The translations under genes were made by a program, and so were the position numbers. From Dactylosporangium sp. (GTDB taxonomy: Bacteria > Actinomycetota > Actinomycetes > Mycobacteriales > Micromonosporaceae), in NCBI GenBank assembly GCA_025965915.1, contig JAOPWA010000522.1:1-33115 (forward strand): a stretch of DNA of 33,115 nucleotides, written 5' to 3'. The notes beneath the pieces are model-generated. The model was not told the DNA's origin and searched no databases. It saw only the letters and a program-made list of their open reading frames with translations. Positions 7,490-15,656 of this stretch are shown piece by piece. How positions within the stretch are numbered: position 1 is the first letter of the stretch; each line of letters starts with the position of its first letter.

Positions 7490-8731
7490 ATGACCGCCGA
7501 CCCGTACCGCCTACGAACCCTTGAGTCAATCGATGATTTCCCACGCGTATTCGACGTCCTCGCGGCCGCATTCGGCGAAGACTTCCCCGACGAGGAGATC
7601 GAAAAGGACCGGCTGGTCTTCGAACCGACCCGGGCCCACGTCATCGATCACGACGACGACGGGATCGTCGCTCACGCGGGTGCGTACACCCGGGAGGTGA
7701 CGGTGCCCGGCGCGGCGATTCCGGCGGCACACGTCACGCTGGTCGGCGTCCGCCCGACGCACCGCCGGCGGGGCCTGCTGACCCGCCTCATGATGCGCCA
7801 ACTGCGCGAGGTACGCGAGCGCGGCGAGCCGGTCGCGATGCTGTGGGCCAGTGAGGGCCGCATCTACCAACGCTTCGGGTACGGGCTGGCCGCCCTGCGC
7901 CACATCATCCTGGCCGCCGACAAGCGTGAGGTCCGGCTGACCCGCTCGGCCGCTCCCGAGGCGGGCCGCCTGCGTGACACCTCGCCGGGCCAGGCCCGAA
8001 AGGAACTGGAGCAGCTGTACGAGCGGGTGCGCGCGGAGCGGCCCGGCTGGTCCAGCCGGAGCGAGAACTGGTGGAACTGGCGGCTGCTCGACGCGCCGAC
8101 CCGCCGGCAGGGCTACACCGAGCGGCGCGCGCTGCTGTTCGAGGGGTCCGAAGGCCTCGACGGGTACGCGCTGTGGCGGCGCAAGGGTGACTGGGACGAG
8201 ACCGGCCCGAAGGGCGAGGTCAACGTGGTCGAGGTGGTCGCGGGGACGCCGGAGGCGTACGTGGCGCTGTGGGATTTCCTGTTCTCGGTCGACCTGGCCC
8301 GTACGGTGCGCTATACGTTCGCCGCTACCGACGAGCCGCTGCGATACCTGGTCAACGAGCCCCGTGCGCTCGGAGACAAGGTCGCGGACTCGCTGTGGGT
8401 CCGGGTGGTGGACGTGCCGGCCGCGCTGTCGGCCCGCCGGTACGCCGCACCCGTCGACGTCGTACTCGAGGTCTCCGACGGTTTGATTCCCGAGAACGCC
8501 GGCCGATGGCGGCTGACGGGCGACGCGAGCGGCGCGTTCTGCACCGCGACGACCGACCCGGCGGATCTGGCCTGCGACATCGCCGACCTGGGGGCGGTGT
8601 ACCTGGGTGGTACCGCGCTCGGCGCGTTGGCGGCCGCGGGCCGCGTACGCGAACTGCGTCCCGGGGTGGTCGCCACCGCCTCGGCGGCGTTCGGTTGGCA
8701 TCGGCAGCCCTCCACGCTCGACATCTTCTAG
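7490..8731 (+). CDS. eis: Eis-family GNAT N-acetyltransferase
   Basis: This 413-aa protein looks like Eis (enhanced intracellular survival), a hexameric acetyl-CoA-dependent acetyltransferase able to modify amines, including aminoglycosides, at several positions. The GNAT acetyl-CoA motif is VRPTHRRRGLLTRLM at about 87-101, preceded by the strand HVTLVGV. ASEGRIYQRFGYG at about 120-132 is an Eis hallmark that includes the tyrosine used as general acid. The C-terminal third matches the sterol-carrier-like domain, and the chain ends in Phe (TLDIF), as in mycobacterial Eis, where the terminal carboxylate takes part in catalysis. The start is ATG at 7490 with AGGGG just upstream. It is divergent from the kinase, with an 83-base shared promoter region. 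Native substrate unknown. Confidence 0.9.
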   Translation: MTADPYRLRTLESIDDFPRVFDVLAAAFGEDFPDEEIEKDRLVFEPTRAHVIDHDDDGIVAHAGAYTREVTVPGAAIPAAHVTLVGVRPTHRRRGLLTRLMMRQLREVRERGEPVAMLWASEGRIYQRFGYGLAALRHIILAADKREVRLTRSAAPEAGRLRDTSPGQARKELEQLYERVRAERPGWSSRSENWWNWRLLDAPTRRQGYTERRALLFEGSEGLDGYALWRRKGDWDETGPKGEVNVVEVVAGTPEAYVALWDFLFSVDLARTVRYTFAATDEPLRYLVNEPRALGDKVADSLWVRVVDVPAALSARRYAAPVDVVLEVSDGLIPENAGRWRLTGDASGAFCTATTDPADLACDIADLGAVYLGGTALGALAAAGRVRELRPGVVATASAAFGWHRQPSTLDIF

Positions 8732-8740
8732 AATCACGAC

Positions 8741-9253
8741 GTGGGTGTGGAGCGGCGACGCCGCCGGATGCGGCGATCCTCCCGGCCTGCCGAAGCGGTC
8801 GGCGGGCCGGGAGCGGACGTGGATGTGACGTCCGACGCCGACCCGGTGACAGCTGACGAAGCGTTGCGCTCCCCGACCCCGCACGACCTGGCGGAGCTGG
8901 GCGGCACGTTCGCCATGACAGCCGGGGTGCTGGATCCTGAGGATGAGCAGGAAGAGGCCCGTGCGCCCGGCGACGGCAACGGCCGCGACAGGCCCGGCGC
9001 CGGCGGACCGGAGTGGACCGGTGACGAACCGGCCGGTCACGGACGCCTGGCCGACGACCCGCAGACCGAGCGGGGCCTACGTGGCCTGGTCGGCGGCGGT
9101 TCATCACAGGTGAGCCTCGGGGCAGCGCTGCGGGCCCGTGACGCTACGCGGCCGAGCGAAGCCGACCTGGCGGCGGCCGAGGCGGAGCTGGTGATCGTTC
9201 GTCGCGGGTGGTTACCGCGGGAGGACCTGCCGCCCCGCGGCCCTCGCCGGTAA
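8741..9253 (+). CDS. Hypothetical protein, probably co-transcribed with eis-like gene
   Basis: This 170-aa protein has a GTG start nine bases after the stop of the eis-like gene, so the two are likely one transcript. It begins with a very basic stretch (ERRRRRMRRSSRP) and has an acidic, Gly/Pro-rich, probably disordered middle. The C-terminus is better ordered: SLGAALRARDATRPSEADLAAAEAEL then VIVRRGWLPREDLP. I see no signal peptide, membrane helix or catalytic motif. The ordered C-terminal part looks like a conserved family found only in actinobacteria, but I cannot assign a function. It converges on rpiB, with only 25 bases between their stops. Confidence 0.65.
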   Translation: MGVERRRRRMRRSSRPAEAVGGPGADVDVTSDADPVTADEALRSPTPHDLAELGGTFAMTAGVLDPEDEQEEARAPGDGNGRDRPGAGGPEWTGDEPAGHGRLADDPQTERGLRGLVGGGSSQVSLGAALRARDATRPSEADLAAAEAELVIVRRGWLPREDLPPRGPRR

Positions 9254-9270
9254 AGGCCCTCGCCGGTAAA
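9239..9270. repeat. 16-base tandem duplication over a stop codon
   Basis: The 16-mer beginning GGCCCTCGCCGG and ending TAAA occurs twice head to tail (9239-9254, 9255-9270). The first copy contains the stop codon of the upstream hypothetical gene. It lies in the tight convergent junction with rpiB. Confidence 0.85.
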
Positions 9271-9278
9271 ACGGAGAC

Positions 9279-9746
9279 TCAGGGCAGCGGGGGCAGCTCG
9301 TGGGTCTTCTCGTACTCGGCGATCTGGGCGATGCGCCGCAGGTGCCGCTCGCCCCGGGAGAACGGAGTGGTCAGGAACGTGTCCACGATCTGCGTCGCCT
9401 CGTTCAGCGTGTGCATCCGGGCGCCGATCGCCGCCACGTTGGCATCGTTGTGCTCGCGCGCCAGTCGTGCGGTCTCGACGCTCCAGCTCAGCGCCGCGCG
9501 TACCCCGGGAACCTTGTTCGCTGCGATCTGCTCGCCGTTACCGGAACCGCCGATGACCAACCCGAGGCTGCCGGGGTCGGCGACGACGCGGGCGCCGGTG
9601 TGCAGGCAGTAGGCGGGGTAGTCATCGTCGGCATCGAACGAGGACGGCCCCACGTCGACCACCTCATACCCCTGCGTGCCGAGGTGGCTGGCGAGATGCA
9701 CCTTCAGTTCGTAGCCGGCGTGGTCGGAGCCCAGGTAAACGCGCAT
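9279..9746 (-). CDS. rpiB: Ribose-5-phosphate isomerase B
   Basis: This 155-aa RpiB/LacAB-family enzyme interconverts ribose-5-phosphate and ribulose-5-phosphate in the non-oxidative pentose phosphate pathway. Visible motifs are the N-terminal GSDHAGYELK (6-15), the phosphate/active-site loop GGSGNGEQIAANKVPGVRAA and the substrate-binding REHNDANVAAIGAR. The cysteine used as base in the E. coli enzyme is replaced in this loop; the sequence GSGNGEQ fits the actinobacterial subgroup, in which a glutamate is the proposed base. The start is ATG at 9744-9746. It lies 13 bases after the gene for a small membrane protein and is the last gene of the minus-strand run 12383-9279. Confidence 0.95.
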   Translation of the reverse strand: MRVYLGSDHAGYELKVHLASHLGTQGYEVVDVGPSSFDADDDYPAYCLHTGARVVADPGSLGLVIGGSGNGEQIAANKVPGVRAALSWSVETARLAREHNDANVAAIGARMHTLNEATQIVDTFLTTPFSRGERHLRRIAQIAEYEKTHELPPLP

Positions 9747-9759
9747 GCGACAGAGTCTG

Positions 9760-10038
9760 TCACCAGAGGATCAGGCCCGTGCACGACCCGAGCATCAGGA
9801 GGGTGCCGGCGACGAGGCAACCCAGGATCGTGGCTGACGGCGGGAACGTGCTGACCGCCCGCACCGCCATCGGCGCGCGGCTGATCGCCTCGGCGGCCTC
9901 GGATGCCTCACCCGCGGCCTGGGCGCGCCGGGCGGCGTGCCATCCGCGTAGCACCCGACGCCGGTCGAACAACAACGCCGCGGCCGCGTACAGCGCCACG
10001 CCGAACGCGAACACCACGAGCGCTATGAAGAAGCGCAT
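9760..10038 (-). CDS. Small two-helix membrane protein
   Basis: This 92-aa protein has an N-terminal hydrophobic helix (FFIALVVFAFGVALYAAAALLF) and a C-terminal one (ATILGCLVAGTLLMLGSCTGLIL). Between them is a basic, alanine-rich cytosolic or periplasmic loop of about 35 residues (RRVLRGWHAARRAQAAGEASEAAEAISR). No family was recognised. It lies 13 bases upstream of rpiB and about 50 bases downstream of the DUF1015 gene, all in one direction, so it is probably in the same operon. Codon use is typical of the window. Function unknown. Confidence 0.7.
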   Translation of the reverse strand: MRFFIALVVFAFGVALYAAAALLFDRRRVLRGWHAARRAQAAGEASEAAEAISRAPMAVRAVSTFPPSATILGCLVAGTLLMLGSCTGLILW

Positions 10039-10088
10039 GCCTTAAACCCCCAGGGTCACTCGATCAAGCGGCCTGGGTATATCACGGC

Positions 10089-11312
10089 TCACGCCTGCGC
10101 CGCGAGATCGGCCACCACCAATCCGGCCCGGGCCTTCGGCGTGAACCAGGTGCTCTTGCGGGGCATCTTCAGCCTGGCGAGATTGACCGCCACGAAATCA
10201 TCGACGGTCACCGGGGCGATCAGGACGGCCAGTTCGGCGCGGCCCGCGTCCACCTCTCCCCGCAGCCAGGAGGCCGAATAGTCACCACCGACGTAGGTGA
10301 TCCGCTTATCGCCCGGTTCGAGCCCGAGAGCGTCGCCGAGAAGGTGCCGCTCGACGAGCGCGTGATCGAGGTTGTCCACCACGCTGGCCGAACCGTCTGT
10401 GGGCAAGGTCACCGTCCAGGCACCGGCCTTCGTGTACAGATTGACCGTGCCGCTGCGCGCCGGCACCTCGGGCGTACCCGTCGACGGGGTGACCGTCGCA
10501 CCCGTCGCGGTGAGCCGCGCGACGAACTCAGCCGCCGAGAGCCCCAGCTCGCTCACCAGACGGTTGTAGGGCTGGATGGCGACCGACTCAGGCGTGGTGA
10601 CCACCGCGAGGAAGCCGGGCAGGCCGGCGGTCTGGGCGGCCAGGCTGCGGTGGTTGCCGTCAGCGACCACCAGCTCACCGCCGCCCGCCAGAGCGAGCAG
10701 CCGGTCCCGGGTCTCGCCCGGCCCGACCGGCCAGATCTCGTGGACGCGCCCGGCCGGGTCGGTGTCGCTGGCCGCCGGGGCACCCGCGGCGGCGACCGCC
10801 GAGGCGATTGCCGCGTGCAGTTCGTCGCCGCGCGCGGTCTGGAGCAGGAGTACGGGCGAGAGCAGGTGGCCGACGGCCTGCGCGAGGGCGACCCGCTCGC
10901 GGACCTTCTCGATGAACACGTCCTCGTTGCGGATCACCAGGCCGGGCTCGTCGGCGCTGGTGGAGATCTGCCCCGTCTCGACCATCGTCCAGAGGCCGTA
11001 GGCGCGCGAGCCGTCGGTGGCGGTGATGCTGTACAGGACGGCTACGTCGTCGTTTTCGGCATAGTGGCCCTGTTGCTTGGCCGCGGCCAGTCGTGCGACG
11101 GCATCGGGCAGGCAGTCACCGAACGCGCGTCCCACGCTCTCGGGTGCCCGGTGGGGCATCTCGACGGCGAGTGCACTGGACGGATTGGCAGCGATGATCG
11201 AGGTGATCTCGGCGTCATCGGCGAACTCGTCATAGTTTTGCGCCGCGGTGGTCTGCCCGGCGCGCCCGCCGGTAGTCAGCCAGGCCCGGGCGATCGGGTG
11301 CGCGATCGTCAT
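10089..11312 (-). CDS. DUF1015 family protein
   Basis: This 407-aa protein is of the widespread DUF1015 family. The hallmark ADGNHR motif is seen in ELVVADGNHRSLAAQ at about 215-229 (ADGHHR in many members). Others are an N-terminal NYDEF segment, which matches the family's conserved region, and the C-terminal MPRKSTWFTPKARAGLVV, corresponding to the family's usual MP.KST.F.PK ending. The fold is thought to be related to the ParB/sulfiredoxin-like group, some members of which are small-molecule kinases such as free-serine kinases. That is a hint about possible chemistry, not an assignment. The start is ATG at 11310-11312. It sits 23 bases after an unknown 107-aa gene in a minus-strand run ending with rpiB. 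Confidence 0.85.
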   Translation of the reverse strand: MTIAHPIARAWLTTGGRAGQTTAAQNYDEFADDAEITSIIAANPSSALAVEMPHRAPESVGRAFGDCLPDAVARLAAAKQQGHYAENDDVAVLYSITATDGSRAYGLWTMVETGQISTSADEPGLVIRNEDVFIEKVRERVALAQAVGHLLSPVLLLQTARGDELHAAIASAVAAAGAPAASDTDPAGRVHEIWPVGPGETRDRLLALAGGGELVVADGNHRSLAAQTAGLPGFLAVVTTPESVAIQPYNRLVSELGLSAAEFVARLTATGATVTPSTGTPEVPARSGTVNLYTKAGAWTVTLPTDGSASVVDNLDHALVERHLLGDALGLEPGDKRITYVGGDYSASWLRGEVDAGRAELAVLIAPVTVDDFVAVNLARLKMPRKSTWFTPKARAGLVVADLAAQA

Positions 11313-11335
11313 GGGTGCGACGTTATCGGGTCGCT

Positions 11336-11659
11336 TCAGGCCGCGTGCTCGGGGCGCAGGCGGCCCAGCCGCCGTGGCAGGCCGGGCGTGATGAAACGGG
11401 GCGGGTCCTCAGGTGCCGCGTGCCGGGGGTCGTACCCGACCGGCACGGCGTTGTCGCGCGTCGACGGGCGCCGACCGGCCGGGACAGGCGCCTCGGCCGA
11501 GACGATCACCGGTGGGGCGAGCAGCGCCGCCACCTCGTCGGGCAGTTCGTCGCGCCAGTCGCCCTCGCGGACCGACCAGCACGCGACCGGTCTGCTGCCC
11601 TCCACCTCCTCGTCGGCGACGGCGACCTCACTGGACGTCGGATCCGCACTGGTCGACAC
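11336..11659 (-). CDS. Hypothetical 107-aa protein
   Basis: The start is GTG at 11657-11659, chosen because GAGGAGG lies just upstream and gives a compact protein (VSTSADPTSSEVAVADEEVEG). The frame is open much further, but there it overlaps the Rv2466c-like gene. The middle has an ordered-looking piece (RPVACWSVREGDWRDELPDEVAALLAPPVIVS), and the C-terminus is Pro/Arg-rich and likely flexible. No signal peptide or membrane helix is visible. It lies 97 bases downstream of the Rv2466c-like gene and 23 bases before the DUF1015 gene. No function can be assigned. Confidence 0.6.
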   Translation of the reverse strand: MSTSADPTSSEVAVADEEVEGSRPVACWSVREGDWRDELPDEVAALLAPPVIVSAEAPVPAGRRPSTRDNAVPVGYDPRHAAPEDPPRFITPGLPRRLGRLRPEHAA

Positions 11660-11676
11660 CGGTCCTCCTCGTGCAG

Positions 11677-11688
11677 GGAAAGCTTTCC
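11677..11688. promoter_or_regulatory. Perfect 12-bp palindrome before the 107-aa gene
   Basis: GGAAAGCTTTCC is a perfect palindrome 17 bases upstream of the GTG start, partly next to the ribosome-binding site. It could be an operator or simply chance. The 97-base gap before this gene is AT-richer than its surroundings and may hold an internal promoter. Confidence 0.3.
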
Positions 11689-11756
11689 GTCGAGAAGTAA
11701 CGATGAGCGATGTAGGGGCGTGACGCAGGCCACCGAAAGAATTGCGACAGCGACGT

Positions 11757-12383
11757 TTATTCAAATGACGGCGGCACGTCGCGCGTGCGCTTGATTTCGA
11801 AGAAGCCGGGAGTACCGGCGACGAGCAGGGTGCCGTCCCACAGCCGGCCGGCCGCCTCACCCTTGGGCGCCGGGGTGATGACGGGACCGAAGAAGGCGAT
11901 CTGCTGACCGTCGGAGCCGGGGACGTGGATGACCGGCGTGCCGACGTCCATCCCCACCGGCCGCATGCCCGCCTCGTGGCTGGCCCGGAGAGCCTCGTCG
12001 TACTGGGTGGACTCGGCCGCCGCGGCAAGCTCGACGGGCAGGCCGGCGTCCGCGAGGGCCGCCTCGTACAGCGCCCGGCCGCGCTCCTCCTGGCCGAGGT
12101 GGATGCGGGTGCCCAGCGCGGTGTACAGCGGGCGGAGGACCTCGTTGCCGTACTTCTGCTCGGCGGCGATCGCCACCCGTACCGGCCCATAGGCGGTCTC
12201 GAGGAAGTCCCGGTACTCCGCTGGCAGGTCCTCCCTGTTCTCGTTGAGGACGGCCAGGCTCATCACGTGGAAGCGGATGTCGACCGGGCGTACCTTCTCC
12301 ACCTCGAGCAGCCAACGGGAGGTGATCCAGGCCCAGGGACAGGCGGGATCGAACCACATGTCGGCGGTGACACGCTCGGTCAC
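11757..12383 (-). CDS. DsbA-fold, Rv2466c-like mycothiol-linked oxidoreductase with CPWA active site
   Basis: This 208-aa thioredoxin/DsbA-fold protein closely follows the pattern of M. tuberculosis Rv2466c, a mycothiol-dependent reductase that activates nitro-prodrugs. Similar pieces are [46 protein letters not shown], and the C-terminal [15 protein letters not shown]. Rv2466c has a CPWC active site; here it reads CPWA (Cys15, Pro16, Trp17, Ala18), so there is only one active-site thiol. This fits a monothiol mechanism with mycothiol. The cis-Pro region is GTPVIHVPG. The start is GTG at 12381-12383 with GAGGAG upstream. It is cytoplasmic (no signal peptide), divergent from pepN, and first in a minus-strand run leading to rpiB. 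Confidence 0.88.
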   Translation of the reverse strand: MTERVTADMWFDPACPWAWITSRWLLEVEKVRPVDIRFHVMSLAVLNENREDLPAEYRDFLETAYGPVRVAIAAEQKYGNEVLRPLYTALGTRIHLGQEERGRALYEAALADAGLPVELAAAAESTQYDEALRASHEAGMRPVGMDVGTPVIHVPGSDGQQIAFFGPVITPAPKGEAAGRLWDGTLLVAGTPGFFEIKRTRDVPPSFE

Positions 12384-12597
12384 GACGGCTCCTCACGATC
12401 TTCAGGTATGACGCGGGTACGACAAGAGTCGACACCTATTACCGATCCTTACGCTGGTCTGTGAACACCACGACACTGCCGTAACGTGACCTGCGCCACT
12501 TCGTGGCCCCTGAGCGGCTGTGAAAGGATCGCTTCGTAGCCGTGACCCGAGCCGCTGGGACGGCAAGCCCCCTCGAGCACAGATGGAGAAGACAATC

Positions 12598-15162
12598 GTG
12601 GCCGGAGTTCGCAACCTCAGGCAGGTGGAGGCCGCCGAACGGGCCCGCCTGCTCGACGTCTCGGCGTACGACATCAGCCTGGACCTCACTGATGGCACCG
12701 GTTACCCCGGAGAGGGCACCTTCCATTCGGTGACCGAGGTACGTTTCAGCTGCCGGGAGCCTGGCGCGAGCACGTTCATCGAGATCGCTGCGGACTCGCT
12801 GCGCGGAGCCACCCTCAACGGCGCGCCGCTGGACGTCTCCGGCTGGGCCGCCGACAAGGGACTGGTCGTGCCCGACCTCGCCGCCGAGAACGTACTGGTC
12901 GTCGACGCCGACTGCGCGTACTCGTCGACCGGCCAGGGCCTGCACCGCTCCGTCGACCCGGTCGACAAGGAGGTCTACCTCTACAGCCAGTTCGAGACCG
13001 CCGACGCGCAGCGCGTGTTCGCCTGCTTCGACCAGCCGGACCTCAAGTCGGAGTTCACCTGGCACGTCACCGCCCCCGAGCACTGGCGGCTGGTGTCCAA
13101 CATGCCGATCGAGCGCGAGGAGCCGGCCGCCGGGATGGCGCGCGCCAAGACGGTGCACTTCGATCGCTCGCCACGGATGAGCACGTACGTCACGGCGATC
13201 TGCGGCGGCCCGTACCACGAGGTGCGCGACAGCCACGACGGCATCGACCTGGGCGTGTTCTGCCGCGCTTCGATGGCGCGCCACCTCGACGCCGACGACA
13301 TCTTCCTGATCACCAAGCAGGGCTTCGACTTCTTCCACCGCCAGTTCGGCGTCCGCTACCCGCTGCCCAAGTACGACCAGGTGTACAGCCCCGACTTCAA
13401 TGCCGGCGCGATGGAGAACTTCGGCTGCGTCGTCCACGCCGAGCAGCACTACATCTACCGCAACCAGGTCACCGACTTCGAGTACGAGCAGCGGGCCAAC
13501 ACGATCCTGCACGAGATGGCCCACATGTGGTTCGGTGACCTGGTCACCATGCGTTGGTGGGACGACCTGTGGCTCAACGAGTCGTTCGCCGAGTGGGCCA
13601 GCCACTGGGCCAACACGGCGGCCACCCGCTTCAGCGACGCCTGGACGACCTTCCTGTCGGTCCGCAAGAACTGGGGCTACCGGCAGGACCAGCTCTCGTC
13701 GACCCACCCGGTGTACTGCGAGATGCCCGATGTGGACGCGGTCGAGGTCAACTTCGACGGCATCACGTACGCCAAGGGCGCGAGCGTCATCAAGCAGCTC
13801 GTCGCGTACGTGGGGATCGAGCCGTTCGTGGCGGGGCTTCGGGCCTACTTCACCAAGCACGCCTGGGGCAACGCCACCTTCGACGACCTGCTGTCCGCGC
13901 TGGAGGCGGCCTCCGGCAGGGAACTGCGCAAGTTCGCCGCCCAGTGGCTGGAGACCGCACAGGTCAACACGCTGCGCCCGGAGATCACCCTCGCCGAGGA
14001 CGGTACGTACGCGTCGGTGGCCGTGCTCCAGCAGGCGACGGAGAAGCACCCGACGCTACGGCCCCACCGCATCGGCATCGGGCTCTACGACCTCACGGAC
14101 GAGGGCGCGCTGGTGCGCCGCGAGCACATCGAGGTCGACGTGGACGGGGCCCGCTCGGAGATCCCGGCCCTGGCCGGCCTGCCCGCCGCCGACGTCCTGC
14201 TACTCAACGACGAGGACCTGACGTACGCGAAGCTGCGGCTGGACGAGCGGTCCATGGCGACCGTGGTCGACCACATCGCGGAATTCGACAACTCGCTGGC
14301 CCGGGCGCTGTGCTGGGCCGCCGCGTGGGACATGGTGCGCGACGGCGAGTTGGCCGCCCGGGACTACATCCGGATGGTCACCCGGGGCCTGGCCAGTGAA
14401 AAGGACATCAACCTGGTCACGGCCACGCTCGGCCAGGCCCGGTCGGTGCTGGCGTTCTACGCCGACCAGGCATGGGCCCCGGAAGGGTGGCAGCGGCTGG
14501 CCCGCTGTGCCGAGCGGGCGGCGGCGCAGGCGGAGCCGGGGAGCGGCTTCCAGTTGGCTTGGGCCCGGGCGTACGCGGCCTCCGCCCGCCAGGTTGGCGA
14601 CCTCGCTGTGCTCGCTGACTGGCTGCGCGGCGAGAACGTGCCAGCGGGCCTGGCGATCCAGTCGGATCTGCGGTGGAGCCTGCTGCATTCGCTCGTGGCC
14701 AACAACGCCGCCGGACCGGACGAGATCGAGGCCGAGCTGGAGGGCGACCGGACCGCCAGCGGTGAGCGGCAGGCCGCGCTCGCCCGGGCGCTGGTGGCCA
14801 CCCCGGAGTCGAAGGCGGAGACCTGGCGCCGGCTGGTCGAGGACCACCAGCTGCCCAACTGGCTGCAGCGATCGCTGCTGCAGGGCTTCCAGCACCCGGC
14901 GCAGGTCGAGCTGACCGCACCCTACGCCGCGGAGTACTTCCGGATCGTGGACGACATCTGGGCGGCGCTGGACAGCGAGCCGGCGCAGGACTTCGTGGCC
15001 CTGGCCTACCCGGCCTACCAGGTCAGCGAGGAGACCGTGGCGCTCACCGACGCCTGGCTGGCCCGCGAGGGCAGCCCCGCTCCGCTGCGGCGGCTGATCG
15101 CCGAGGGGCGCGACGGCGTCCTACGCGCCCTGAAGGCGCGGGCCAAGGACGCCACCGCCTGA
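12598..15162 (+). CDS. pepN: Aminopeptidase N (M1 zinc metallopeptidase)
   Basis: This 854-aa M1 aminopeptidase removes N-terminal residues from peptides in the cytoplasm, acting after Clp and proteasome digestion. GAMEN at 270-274 binds the substrate N-terminus. The zinc site is HEMAH at 305-309 plus Glu328 (HExxH-X18-E). The C-terminal ERAP1-like helical domain fills about 520-850. The start is GTG at 12598 with GGAGA eight bases upstream, giving VAGVRNLRQVEAAERARLL, which fits the family; the frame is open to 12520, but those residues are not conserved. Length matches Streptomyces PepN (about 857 aa). It is divergent from the Rv2466c-like gene over a 214-base gap, and followed by a 22-bp hairpin. 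Confidence 0.96.
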   Translation: MAGVRNLRQVEAAERARLLDVSAYDISLDLTDGTGYPGEGTFHSVTEVRFSCREPGASTFIEIAADSLRGATLNGAPLDVSGWAADKGLVVPDLAAENVLVVDADCAYSSTGQGLHRSVDPVDKEVYLYSQFETADAQRVFACFDQPDLKSEFTWHVTAPEHWRLVSNMPIEREEPAAGMARAKTVHFDRSPRMSTYVTAICGGPYHEVRDSHDGIDLGVFCRASMARHLDADDIFLITKQGFDFFHRQFGVRYPLPKYDQVYSPDFNAGAMENFGCVVHAEQHYIYRNQVTDFEYEQRANTILHEMAHMWFGDLVTMRWWDDLWLNESFAEWASHWANTAATRFSDAWTTFLSVRKNWGYRQDQLSSTHPVYCEMPDVDAVEVNFDGITYAKGASVIKQLVAYVGIEPFVAGLRAYFTKHAWGNATFDDLLSALEAASGRELRKFAAQWLETAQVNTLRPEITLAEDGTYASVAVLQQATEKHPTLRPHRIGIGLYDLTDEGALVRREHIEVDVDGARSEIPALAGLPAADVLLLNDEDLTYAKLRLDERSMATVVDHIAEFDNSLARALCWAAAWDMVRDGELAARDYIRMVTRGLASEKDINLVTATLGQARSVLAFYADQAWAPEGWQRLARCAERAAAQAEPGSGFQLAWARAYAASARQVGDLAVLADWLRGENVPAGLAIQSDLRWSLLHSLVANNAAGPDEIEAELEGDRTASGERQAALARALVATPESKAETWRRLVEDHQLPNWLQRSLLQGFQHPAQVELTAPYAAEYFRIVDDIWAALDSEPAQDFVALAYPAYQVSEETVALTDAWLAREGSPAPLRRLIAEGRDGVLRALKARAKDATA

Positions 15163-15164
15163 TA

Positions 15165-15213
15165 CCCACCGATCCCGGGCACCTATGTCGGATAGGTGCC
15201 CGGGATCGGTGGG
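15165..15213. terminator. Very strong bidirectional terminator, pepN / DUF5130
   Basis: There is a perfect 22-bp inverted repeat (15165-15186 with 15192-15213) around a 5-base loop. It starts two bases after the pepN stop and sits between convergent genes, so it can serve both strands. Confidence 0.9.
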
Positions 15214-15242
15214 CGTCAGGTCTTCGTCTTGCGGGCCGCGCG

Positions 15243-15656
15243 TCAGGTCGTCGCCTTGCCGGCCTGGTCGGTCAGTTGAGCCAGCCCGGCGACCAGGCCG
15301 CCGGCCAGGTCGCCGCCGCCGAACGCCGCCGCCATCGACAGCGCGGCCAGCTTGGCGGCGCGGTCGGGGATCCGCTTGCGGGCCTCCGAGCCGGTGATGA
15401 CCTCGAGCATCCGCTGGTTGGGCGACACGGCAACGAGGACCGAACGGTCCGGGTCGGCCAACTGACCGTGCAGCTTCTCGGCGTGGCCGCGAACCGGCTC
15501 GTCGAGGTCGCCCACGTAGATGCTGAAGGTCAGCCCGGTCCCCCGGTCGGCAAGCCGCAACGCCTCGTCCAGGCGCAACAGTTGGCGGGTGTTGAACGGG
15601 CCGTCGAGCACCTCGGGGCGCCCGGTCAGCCGGCCGTCCTGGTCACCAGCGGTCAC
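15243..15656 (-). CDS. DUF5130 family protein (TPM-like)
   Basis: This 137-aa protein contains DGPFNTRQLLRLDEALRLADR, then FSIYVGDLDEPVRGHAEKLHGQL, then SVLVAVSPNQRMLEVITGSEARKRIPDRAAKLAALSM. These match the actinobacterial DUF5130 family, which resembles TPM domains. The C-terminus is Gly/Ala-rich (AAFGGGDLAGGLVAGLAQL). The start is taken as GTG at 15654-15656, with GGAGG upstream; the frame stays open to 15773, but that part overlaps ctaJ. It overlaps the end of ctaJ by 14 bases, so the two are translationally linked. Function unknown; the link to CtaJ hints at a membrane or respiratory role. Confidence 0.85.
   Translation of the reverse strand: MTAGDQDGRLTGRPEVLDGPFNTRQLLRLDEALRLADRGTGLTFSIYVGDLDEPVRGHAEKLHGQLADPDRSVLVAVSPNQRMLEVITGSEARKRIPDRAAKLAALSMAAAFGGGDLAGGLVAGLAQLTDQAGKATT

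Noticed and set aside
7526-9040. 504-codon minus-strand open frame opposite the eis-like gene
   Set aside because: It is antisense to eis and the small downstream gene, with no recognisable motif.
12439-14049. 536-codon open frame on the minus strand opposite pepN
   Set aside because: It is a GC-rich shadow of pepN: codon positions mirror the real gene, and the translated product has no family resemblance.
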